Part shown: one piece after another, positions 18,043 to 24,716 of the stretch
Position numbering within the stretch: the stretch's first letter is position 1
Layout: every line of letters begins with the position of its first letter
From: an uncultured Spirochaetaceae bacterium
GTDB taxonomy: Bacteria; Spirochaetota; Spirochaetia; Sphaerochaetales; Sphaerochaetaceae
Assembly (NCBI GenBank): GCA_944389975.1
Contig: CALXOH010000016.1
Span: 62,001-126,000 of the forward strand
Direction of reading: 5' to 3'
Length of the DNA stretch: 64,000 nucleotides
The notes under the pieces: generated by a model
Told to the model about the DNA's origin: nothing
Seen by the model: the letters and a program-made list of their open reading frames with translations, nothing else
The model's database searches: none
Translations under genes and position numbers: made by a program

Positions 18043-18932
18043 GAAACCTCTTTCGGAAAGAGAAGGGAAAACCGCTCGGGTACCTTCGATATAAAGATCA
18101 TCCTTTCGCCGCTTCCGGGGTGTTTTATCTCCAACGAGCGCGAATGAAGCATCAGCTCCTTCACTTTGCTCTTCGGATTGTATATCGCATCCCCTGCAAT
18201 CGGATGGGAAATGCTTTTCATGTGCACTCTTATCTGGTGCGTCCGCCCGGTAAGGATCTCAACCGCCAGAAGGGAATACCCCGTGCACTCCCCTATCACT
18301 TTGTACTTGGTGAGCGCATACCGCCCGTCGCTGTCGCTGGTAGTGTATTTCTTCCTGTCCGACCTGCTTCTGACGATGTTTTTCTCGATCAGTCCCTCTT
18401 TCTCCTTGAAAGTGCCTTCGACGACAGCAACGTACTCCTTCCTCAAGTCGTGGTTCTTGAACGCATCGGCCAACACTTCGTGTGCAGAACGGGTCTTTGC
18501 TATGACCATCACCCCCGAGGTATCCTTGTCAAGGCGATGCACTATGCCGGGGCGCACCGGATCCGATGACAAAATCTCCTCGCCGTATCTATGTACAAGC
18601 GCGTTGACAAGCGTTCCCGAATGCACCCCTGCACCCGGGTGCACGACCATCCCCGGCTTTTTATCGATCACGAGAATCTGGTCGTCTTCGTATAGAACGT
18701 CAAGTCCTATATCCTCCCCTTTCACCCCTGAAAAGAGCTCTTCCGTGTACTCCAGTTCAACCTCATCGCCCTCTTTGACCGGGAAACTCTTCTTGACTTC
18801 AACTCCGTTTACACGGATTTTCGTACTTTTCTTTGAAAAAATGCTCCGTGGGATCTCATCATCCATGCTCAAGACCTTGTCGACCCTGCCGGATGCAGAT
18901 GCAACGACGTTGAGTATCTTCTCTTCAGTCAT
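18003..18932 (-). CDS. rluD: RluA/RluD-family 23S rRNA pseudouridine synthase
   Basis: The enzyme converts uridines of structured RNA, probably 23S rRNA, to pseudouridine. The product of about 309 residues has an N-terminal S4 RNA-binding domain (SIFSKKSTKIRVNG) and the catalytic domain with GIVHRLDKDTSGVMVIAK, where the Asp in HRLDKDT is catalytic. GRTHQIRVHM is also typical. The ATG at 18932 has GGGG about 7 nt upstream; a TTG two codons earlier is possible. It overlaps the preceding membrane-protein gene by 8 nt, and its 3' end runs 40 nt into the MBL gene on the plus strand. RluD rather than RluA or RluC is a guess from length and the S4 domain. Confidence 0.9.
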   Translation of the reverse strand: MTEEKILNVVASASGRVDKVLSMDDEIPRSIFSKKSTKIRVNGVEVKKSFPVKEGDEVELEYTEELFSGVKGEDIGLDVLYEDDQILVIDKKPGMVVHPGAGVHSGTLVNALVHRYGEEILSSDPVRPGIVHRLDKDTSGVMVIAKTRSAHEVLADAFKNHDLRKEYVAVVEGTFKEKEGLIEKNIVRSRSDRKKYTTSDSDGRYALTKYKVIGECTGYSLLAVEILTGRTHQIRVHMKSISHPIAGDAIYNPKSKVKELMLHSRSLEIKHPGSGERMIFISKVPERFSLLFPKEVSQLNEVASASSIS

Positions 18933-19254
18933 CGACAAGCCCCATTATCCAGTCTATTCCTGTAATCAACAGCGATAGCCCCGCAGCCCACGCAGCCTGC
19001 ATCAGCACGTTCTGGTATTCCTCTTTGAACGTAGGCATCCCCAGGGAGCCTGCAACATTGTAGCATAGCGCGGCTATCGGGAATGTAAGGACGAACGAAC
19101 CGAAGAATATGCTCTCCGCCCTCCTCAGTTCATGCACCCAGATCGGAAACTCCTCCTCTTGGTACGGCTCGTACTCGTAAGTGATCGGATCGGAGAAAAG
19201 GTAGAAGGGAAGCACGAGAAGGATGATGATTGCCACGATGCGTCTAGCGTTCAA
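18925..19254 (-). CDS. Small membrane protein of unknown function
   Basis: The 109-residue product has an N-terminal hydrophobic segment (IVAIIILLVLPFYLFS) that may be a signal anchor, a short acidic loop (YEYEPYQEEEFP), and two further hydrophobic stretches (FVLTFPIAALCYNVAG and AAWAAGLSLLITGIDWIMG). I do not recognise a family. Its start overlaps the yggS stop and its end overlaps the rluD start, so it lies inside a tight yggS-unknown-rluD operon. Confidence 0.7.
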   Translation of the reverse strand: MNARRIVAIIILLVLPFYLFSDPITYEYEPYQEEEFPIWVHELRRAESIFFGSFVLTFPIAALCYNVAGSLGMPTFKEEYQNVLMQAAWAAGLSLLITGIDWIMGLVDD

Positions 19255-19883
19255 TTCCTGCTCCCGAACAAAAGCGTTCCGATCCTGATCTCCGTCGAGC
19301 CTTCGTCAATGGCAATCTCCCAGTCTCCGCTCATCCCCATCGAAAGCACATCAAGTCCCCCGATGTCTTCGAATATCATCCTCGTCTGATGGAAACTTCT
19401 ACGTATCTCATCCCTCTCATCGGTCAACGGCCCCACGGTCATCAATCCAAGAAGGTTCACGCTCTCCATCCCCCGGGCCCTCTCGACTGCCCGATATAAC
19501 TCCTCTATGTCGGAAAACCCGGTCTTCTCAGGATCTTCAGAGCACTTCCACTCAAGAAGAATGTTGATCTTCCTACCGATCTTTCCCGCCTCTGCTGCGA
19601 TCAGATCAAGCACTTTCAAAGAATCCACAGACTCGATCCTGTCAGACAGCGCTACAGCTTTCCTTACTTTGTTGCTTTGAAGGTGACCGATCATGAATAC
19701 CTTCATCCCGTCTGGGCGCTCTGATGGTATCGGAAACTTCGTTTCGATCTCCTGCACCCTGTTTTCCCCGAAAAGACGCTGACCTTCAGCGTAGAGGCTT
19801 TCAACCATTTCATACGGTTTGGTCTTGGAGACTGCCAATAGCGTCACCGAAGAAGGTAGTCTTGAAAGGATTTCTCTGTACAT
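19251..19883 (-). CDS. yggS: YggS-family pyridoxal phosphate-binding protein
   Basis: YggS/PLPBP proteins are single-domain PLP carriers with the alanine racemase-type barrel and are involved in vitamin B6 homeostasis. The 210-residue product has LLAVSKTKPYEMVESLY, which contains the PLP-binding lysine, then GENRVQE, MIGHLQSNKVRK and the C-terminal LSMGMSGDWEIAIDEGSTEIRIG. The ATG at 19883 is chosen because GGAG lies about 8 nt upstream. The open frame continues further upstream only because it crosses the tRNA-Val gene. The tRNA is 43 nt upstream on the same strand and may be co-transcribed. Confidence 0.93.
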   Translation of the reverse strand: MYREILSRLPSSVTLLAVSKTKPYEMVESLYAEGQRLFGENRVQEIETKFPIPSERPDGMKVFMIGHLQSNKVRKAVALSDRIESVDSLKVLDLIAAEAGKIGRKINILLEWKCSEDPEKTGFSDIEELYRAVERARGMESVNLLGLMTVGPLTDERDEIRRSFHQTRMIFEDIGGLDVLSMGMSGDWEIAIDEGSTEIRIGTLLFGSRN

Positions 19884-19925
19884 CTGCACTCCGGAATAAA
19901 AAAAGCCAGGATGGGCCTGGCTTGT

Positions 19926-19997
19926 TGGAGGATACAAGGATTGAACTTGTGACATCTTGCTTGTAAGGCAAGCGCTCTCCCGCTGAGCTAATCCTCC
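19926..19997 (-). tRNA. tRNA-Val (anticodon UAC)
   Basis: The minus strand folds as a complete 72-nt tRNA. The acceptor stem is GGAGGAT/ATCCTCC with discriminator A. The D arm has GCTC and GAGC, the anticodon arm CTTGC/GCAAG has loop CTTACAA, giving anticodon TAC, and the T arm is ACAAG-TTCAATC-CTTGT. CCA is not encoded. A possible promoter (TTTACA at 20058-20063, CATAAT at 20033-20038, 19-nt spacer) lies upstream. yggS follows on the same strand. Confidence 0.95.
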
Positions 19998-20066
19998 GAT
20001 CGTTTCAGGCATTCTTACCTGCAACTTGCCCTATTATGCACAATTGAAATAATCGTGTAAAGTGTT

Positions 20067-20091
20067 TTGCCCTCAACCAGAGGGCAAAATC
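20067..20091 (-). terminator. Probable terminator after adk
   Basis: TTTTGCCCTC and GAGGGCAAAA form a 10-bp perfect stem with a 5-nt loop, 7 nt after the adk stop. On the minus strand the stem ends in AAAA followed by CACTTT, so the U-tract is weak; the symmetry would let it act in either direction. It overlaps the region just upstream of the proposed tRNA-Val promoter. Confidence 0.6.
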
Positions 20092-20097
20092 CCAAAA

Positions 20098-20730
20098 TTA
20101 TTTCAAAACCTTCAAAAGAGACTGAAGAACCTCGTCAGGGCTCTTTGATGCATCGATGTCGACCAAAAGACCCTTCTGGCGGTAATACTCGATCAAAGGC
20201 GCAGTGCTCTTCTGATATACCTGGAGCCTGTTGAGGATCGCTTCTTCCTTGTCGTCATCCCTCTGGATGAGTTCCTCTCCGGTCTCGTCATCCCTACCCT
20301 CCACTTTCGGGGGATTGTAGATGATGTGGTATGTACGTCCCGTGCTCTTGCAGACCCTTCTGCCCGAAAGCCTCTTGAGTATCTCCTCTTCAGAGAGCAC
20401 GAAATTGATCACGGCATCGAGCTTGCTGAACGTCTCGAGCGCATCCGCCTGGGCGACAGTACGCGGAAAGCCGTCGAGGATATAACCTGCCTTCTCCTTC
20501 AGATCATCCTCTTCAAGCCTTGCCTTGACCATGTTTACAGTAACTTCATCAGGCACGAGATCGCCCTTTGCAAGGATCTCCTTGACGACTTTTCCAAGCT
20601 CCGTCTCGTTCTTGATGTTCGACCTGAAGAGGTCACCGGTTGAAATGTGCACAATGTTGAGTGCATCTTTTGCTTTCGCTGCTATAGTACCCTTTCCCGC
20701 TCCGGGAGGGCCAAGAAATACTAGATTCAT
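20098..20730 (-). CDS. adk: Adenylate kinase
   Basis: Adenylate kinase interconverts ATP plus AMP with two ADP in the cytoplasm. The 210-residue protein starts MNLVFLGPPGAGKGT, the P-loop. HISTGDLFR is the AMP site, ILDGFPRT the core motif, and the LID region runs around RRVCKSTGRTYHIIYNPP. It is the long (LID) form, but the four-Cys zinc site of many Gram-positive enzymes is not present (only one Cys is seen). The gene is divergent from the UPRT-like gene, with 91 nt between the two starts. Confidence 0.97.
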   Translation of the reverse strand: MNLVFLGPPGAGKGTIAAKAKDALNIVHISTGDLFRSNIKNETELGKVVKEILAKGDLVPDEVTVNMVKARLEEDDLKEKAGYILDGFPRTVAQADALETFSKLDAVINFVLSEEEILKRLSGRRVCKSTGRTYHIIYNPPKVEGRDDETGEELIQRDDDKEEAILNRLQVYQKSTAPLIEYYRQKGLLVDIDASKSPDEVLQSLLKVLK

Positions 20731-20774
20731 CTGGTCTTGTTCTCCTTCTGCAAAATATACCTAAAAAGATGGAA

Positions 20775-20804
20775 TTGGAAAACACTCCCTTCTTGCCCTA
20801 TAAT
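20775..20804 (+). promoter_or_regulatory. Sigma-70-type promoter of the UPRT-like gene
   Basis: TTGGAA at 20775-20780 and a perfect TATAAT at 20799-20804 are separated by 18 nt. GGAGG at 20812-20816 and the ATG at 20822 follow, so the 5' leader would be only about ten nucleotides long. Confidence 0.65.
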
Positions 20805-20821
20805 TCGCTTTGGAGGAAATG

Positions 20822-21877
20822 ATGGCAAAGATAGTTCTGAACGCCGAAGACCTCGACGGGTTCCTCTCAGAAGAGGACAAGAGGGATATAAAGGAAATCG
20901 AGGACATGTACGCCGAATCGATGGAAGCATGTCAGAAGATAAAGGACTCGGGAGAGACGGATCAGGAGGCCATAGAACGCCTATGCCTCTCTGCAGGCAG
21001 GATCGGTCACAGGCTTGAAGAGATAGCTAAAGAGCGCGGAAGGATCCACGTATACTCTTTCGATACCCCGGACGAGATGCACGCGGAGTGCTCAAGGATA
21101 ATTGCGAAACTTCGCGATCCCGAGACCGGTCACGAAGAGTTCCTGTATTACATACAGCGCGCATACGAGATGCTATTTACGCACGCATACTCGGACCAGT
21201 GCCTCAAGAAAAAGAGGTTCCTGCTCCAAAAAACGCCTGTGGACATCCCTGCGCAGAACTATGCGGTCCACAAGATCCCCGATGTAGACGACATGATCGA
21301 GAACAGCGTGATGTGCGTAATGCTTCGTGGAGCGCTCCTTCCTTCGATGATCATATCAAAGGAGATGGAAGACTATTCGTCGAACGATTTCGTAACCCCT
21401 TTTGCACTTTTCAGGATCAAGAGGGACGAGTCGAGAAGCGAAAAAGACATGGCATACGTACTCGACCTCGACAAATCGTTCTTCGACTTGGAAAAGCTCG
21501 ACGGAAAGGATCTGGTGTTCGCAGACCCGATGAACGCGACCGGAGGTTCCCTTGTCACAATCGTGAAGTTCCTCAAAGACCAGGGAATCAAGCCGAAATC
21601 GATAAAATTCCTGAACGTGATAAGCGCGCTCAAGGGATCGCTGAGGATTACCAAAGCCATAAAGGAAGCTGAGGTGTACACACTTTGGATGGACCCTGTG
21701 CTCAATGAGAAGGCATACATACTTCCGGGACTCGGGGACGCCGGGGACAGGCTCAACGGAGTCGACGGAAAGGAAAACCAAAGGAACATGATGCAGCTTA
21801 TGGCAGACTACGGCTCGGGGATCGTCAACCTATACAGGAACCAGGTAAGGGAAATTGAGAAAACGGTTCTTTCCTAA
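20822..21877 (+). CDS. Uracil phosphoribosyltransferase-like protein with long N-terminal extension
   Basis: The C-terminal half carries the uracil phosphoribosyltransferase hallmarks: the PRPP loop DPMNATGGSLVTIVKFLKDQ, and ILPGLGDAGDRLNG, which forms the uracil-binding end of UPRT. UPRT turns uracil and PRPP into UMP. Ordinary UPRTs are about 208 residues; this one is about 351. An extra N-terminal region of roughly 130 residues is helical and charged (DKRDIKEIEDMYAESMEAC), unlike known kinase fusions, and is not recognised. The ATG at 20822 has GGAGG 5 nt upstream. The following lipoprotein gene starts inside its 3' end. Confidence 0.82.
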   Translation: MAKIVLNAEDLDGFLSEEDKRDIKEIEDMYAESMEACQKIKDSGETDQEAIERLCLSAGRIGHRLEEIAKERGRIHVYSFDTPDEMHAECSRIIAKLRDPETGHEEFLYYIQRAYEMLFTHAYSDQCLKKKRFLLQKTPVDIPAQNYAVHKIPDVDDMIENSVMCVMLRGALLPSMIISKEMEDYSSNDFVTPFALFRIKRDESRSEKDMAYVLDLDKSFFDLEKLDGKDLVFADPMNATGGSLVTIVKFLKDQGIKPKSIKFLNVISALKGSLRITKAIKEAEVYTLWMDPVLNEKAYILPGLGDAGDRLNGVDGKENQRNMMQLMADYGSGIVNLYRNQVREIEKTVLS

Positions 21878-22589
21878 GTTCCTTGTAATCGTTCTTGTTG
21901 CATCAAGCATCATATCGTGCCAGTCGGGCACCGATAGATTCGTCTACCAAGGGCTTGAAAGATCGGGAATCGACAGGCTCATGTATTACACTGACGTGAT
22001 CAATGAAAACGGTCCGTCAGTGGAGCTTGTATACAACCTCGCCTACTCATACCTTGCGGAAAGGATGTACGACGAGGCACTGATGGTCGCACGGGAAGGG
22101 ATGAGGATATACCCAGACGAACTACGCTTTCTGATGCTCACTGCATACGCAGAGAGGGAGGGTGGAAGTGCCGGAAACTACGTAGCGCTTCTTGAGAAGA
22201 TCCTCTCTGTCATCCCCGGGGATGAGGAGATGATGGTGAACCTGATGAAAGGGCTTTCCGACATAGGGGATCAAGAAAGGGCCGACGAAGTCGCATTCGA
22301 CATCCTACGCATCAACCCCGATCGGAGGGATGCAATCGACCAGCTTGCAAAGCACTACCCGTTCTTCCAGTCGCGGGCTACGAACATCAAAGAGGAAGCG
22401 AAGGATTTCGACCTCAGGCTCTTCACTCCTGTCTGGGAACTCCCGCTCATGCCGTACATAAAAGACATAGAAGTGCCGATGAAAGGAATCTATCAGAGGC
22501 TTCTATCCCCACGCTTCGTATACCTTTCAGCTCCGCTTACAAGGGAAAAGTACGGCGAAGTGAAAGTCCCGTACAGACCTACAAACTGA
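21855..22589 (+). CDS. TPR-like lipoprotein
   Basis: The 244-residue product begins RKRFFPKFLVIVLVASSIISCQSG, a lipoprotein signal with Cys as the likely +1 residue, so it should be membrane-anchored and face the periplasm. The middle part shows helix pairs spaced like tetratricopeptide repeats (LAYSYLAERMYDEALMVARE, NLMKGLSDIGDQERADEVA), each followed by an NPD- or PGD-type turn. The start is a TTG inside the UPRT-like gene (overlap 23 nt). The stop overlaps the convergent chromate-transporter gene by 11 nt. Function unknown; a scaffolding role is likely for the fold. Confidence 0.78.
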   Translation: MRKRFFPKFLVIVLVASSIISCQSGTDRFVYQGLERSGIDRLMYYTDVINENGPSVELVYNLAYSYLAERMYDEALMVAREGMRIYPDELRFLMLTAYAEREGGSAGNYVALLEKILSVIPGDEEMMVNLMKGLSDIGDQERADEVAFDILRINPDRRDAIDQLAKHYPFFQSRATNIKEEAKDFDLRLFTPVWELPLMPYIKDIEVPMKGIYQRLLSPRFVYLSAPLTREKYGEVKVPYRPTN

Positions 22590-23130
22590 ATACCAGTCCT
22601 ATGACAGCTCCGATGACTATCCATAGAATCGGGTTTATCTTCTTGAATTTGATCGCAAGGAAAAGCATCCCGGCAAAGAAGAATATCTCTACTTTATTGA
22701 AGGAAACTACGCTTCCCTCAAGATTGAACAGCGTCACTGCGTAAACGTTCCAAAGCGCCAGTATGAAAAGTGCGATCACCACTGCCTTCAGGCCGTAAAG
22801 TGCGCCGTTGACGAACTTGTTCTTGTCAAATTCCTTTAAAAACTTCGCAATGATGAGTATGACTATCACACTAGGAGCGACAAGGGAGAGCGTACTTACC
22901 AGTCCCCCGGGCACTCCGAATGCCTTGAAGCCCCCGTAGGTTGCCATATTAACACCCACAGGTCCGGGAGTGCTTTCCGAAATTGCAATGAAAGTCGTCA
23001 CATCCTCATGGGAGAACCAATCGAAGCGGTCTGCAATGTCGTATAGAAACGGTATGGTGGCCATCCCCCCGCCGATTGCAAAAAGCCCAGTCTTGAAGAA
23101 TTCGAATACCAAGGAAAACAATTCACTCAT
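22579..23130 (-). CDS. Chromate transporter family, half-size subunit B
   Basis: The 183-residue membrane protein has about five or six hydrophobic segments and the CHR-family opening FFKTGLFAIGGGMATIPFLYD followed by ISESTPGPVGVNMATYGGFK. Short-chain CHR proteins work as pairs, each corresponding to half of full-length ChrA; they move chromate or related anions out of the cell. The start overlaps the stop of the other half-size gene by 8 nt. The substrate need not be chromate. Confidence 0.9.
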   Translation of the reverse strand: MSELFSLVFEFFKTGLFAIGGGMATIPFLYDIADRFDWFSHEDVTTFIAISESTPGPVGVNMATYGGFKAFGVPGGLVSTLSLVAPSVIVILIIAKFLKEFDKNKFVNGALYGLKAVVIALFILALWNVYAVTLFNLEGSVVSFNKVEIFFFAGMLFLAIKFKKINPILWIVIGAVIGLVFSL

Positions 23131-23680
23131 CTGTCGGCCTCCTCTTCAACTTGAAGAGAGTATGCATCAGTCCTGCAAGTATTCCGAATAGCACGATCAA
23201 TACCGGCGACAGCCCGAAATAGAAGAGGAATATCAAAGCGATTATGAAGATGAGCATCGTGAAGTAATCGACGATCGATTTCCTCGCAAGCTTCAAGATC
23301 GCATTCGTCATCAGCACGCATACCCCGATCCTGATTCCAGCCATCGCATGCATCACATATACGTTGTCTTCGAAATTCGAAAGAACCATGGCAATCAGGG
23401 TAATGATCAAAAACGAAGGGGTGACCATCCCCAGCGTCGCTATTATCCCTCCGGGGATCCCCCTCTGGTAATAGCCGATGAACGTACTGGTGTTGACTGC
23501 AATTATCCCGGGAGTGCACTGCCCTATCGCATAGTACCTCGTGAGGTCCTCATCTGTGCACCAATGATTCTTATCGACGCACATCCTGTTGAATATGGGA
23601 AGCATCGCAAGCCCCCCCCCGAACGTGACAAGCCCGATCGACGCAAAAGTATAGTAGAGTTTGAAAAGACTTGGCTTCAT
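23123..23680 (-). CDS. Chromate transporter family, half-size subunit A
   Basis: The 185-residue membrane protein has the CHR motif FASIGLVTFGGGLAMLPIF and AIGQCTPGIIAVNTSTFIGY, then several hydrophobic helices. It is the partner of the downstream half-size gene, with overlapping ends, and itself overlaps the CYTH-RNase HI gene by 4 nt (ATGA). The three genes form one minus-strand unit. The two halves differ clearly in sequence, as expected for a heteromeric pair with opposite topology. Confidence 0.9.
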   Translation of the reverse strand: MKPSLFKLYYTFASIGLVTFGGGLAMLPIFNRMCVDKNHWCTDEDLTRYYAIGQCTPGIIAVNTSTFIGYYQRGIPGGIIATLGMVTPSFLIITLIAMVLSNFEDNVYVMHAMAGIRIGVCVLMTNAILKLARKSIVDYFTMLIFIIALIFLFYFGLSPVLIVLFGILAGLMHTLFKLKRRPTDE

Positions 23681-24663
23681 ACTATTCTACCCATCTCTTC
23701 CTGGCATAGTGAGTCACATACTTCGTTCCACTTCACCCCGCTATGTCCCTTGACCCAAGTCCACTTGATGTCAAGTTTCCTTGTCAGAACATCGAGCTTG
23801 ACCCAGAGTTCCTTGTTCTTAACTCCGTCTCCGCCTGAAGTCCTCCAGCCGTTTCTCTTCCAGTTCTTCATCCACGCTGTTATACCGTTCTTTACGTATT
23901 GGCTGTCAGTATGGATTTCGATCCGGGTTATATTCCTCTTGATCGTCTCTTCAAGAAGAGCGATCACAGCTTCAAGCTCCATCCTGTTGTTGGTAGTAAG
24001 CTTTTCTCCGCCGGAGCCTTTACAAATGAGTTCGCCGTCGGAAAGCAGTACGAACGCCCATCCCCCTTTCCCCGGGTTTCCCGAGCACCCTCCGTCAGTG
24101 TACGCTTCGATGCATCCGGAGGGGATAACATCCTTGTTGAGTATCATTTCGCGGTAACTTCTTTTTTCGATATCATCTTCTTTGAGCGAAAAGCGCTTCA
24201 GATAAGAGTAGAGTTTTTCCCTCGCTTCGTTTATAGCACTTTCTTCTGAGCCGAAAGGCAAAAGCGCTTCCATCTCCAGAAAACATCCGATGTCATTTAC
24301 TTTGAATAGTTCGATGTGGACCCCGTCATCCGTCCACTCAAATCCTTCCTTGTGCTTTCTGAAAAAATCCTCGAGCCCGAGAAGCTTCAGAATTGATACA
24401 GCGTTGTCCACGTCTTCGAGCTTGAATGAGATCTCAAACTCGTCGTTCGATTCAGCGCCCCCATCGCATCCCGTTCTCTTTGCAGTCATTTCCGCTCTAT
24501 CAGGGAAGCGCCTGATCCTCACACGTTGCACCAGATCAAGAGGAAACTTGAAATACCTGTCATCCTTCAAGACAGCCTTTCCAACAGATCCCAACTCATC
24601 CTCTATTCTCTTCTTCGTCTCATCGAAGGATGAAACGCGCGCCTTCAATTCAATCTCTTTCAT
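23677..24663 (-). CDS. CYTH-domain and ribonuclease HI fusion protein
   Basis: Residues 1 to about 165 are a CYTH (CyaB/thiamine triphosphatase) domain: the defining ExExK is E3-I-E5-L-K7, with RVRIRRF, TAKRT, and ExE at 130-132. Residues about 184-328 are a complete RNase HI: Asp190 in YTDGGCSGNPGKGG, Glu229 in TNNRMELEAV, Asp253 in HTDSQYV, His307 in VKGHSGV, and Asp317 in NEVCDSL. All catalytic residues of both domains are present. RNase HI removes RNA from RNA-DNA hybrids; CYTH enzymes cleave inorganic or organic triphosphates. The link between domains is short (about 15 residues). The combination could act on both the 5' triphosphate and the hybrid, but that is inference. Confidence 0.9.
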   Translation of the reverse strand: MKEIELKARVSSFDETKKRIEDELGSVGKAVLKDDRYFKFPLDLVQRVRIRRFPDRAEMTAKRTGCDGGAESNDEFEISFKLEDVDNAVSILKLLGLEDFFRKHKEGFEWTDDGVHIELFKVNDIGCFLEMEALLPFGSEESAINEAREKLYSYLKRFSLKEDDIEKRSYREMILNKDVIPSGCIEAYTDGGCSGNPGKGGWAFVLLSDGELICKGSGGEKLTTNNRMELEAVIALLEETIKRNITRIEIHTDSQYVKNGITAWMKNWKRNGWRTSGGDGVKNKELWVKLDVLTRKLDIKWTWVKGHSGVKWNEVCDSLCQEEMGRIV

Positions 24664-24716
24664 TACGAGAGAAAGATATCAGAAAGGATTGAAAATTGAA
24701 ACATTGCGGAATCAGC

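Noticed and set aside
19884-20024. N-terminal extension of yggS by 47 codons
   Set aside because: The extension is a translation of tRNA-Val and its flanks; a proper ribosome-binding site precedes the ATG at 19883.
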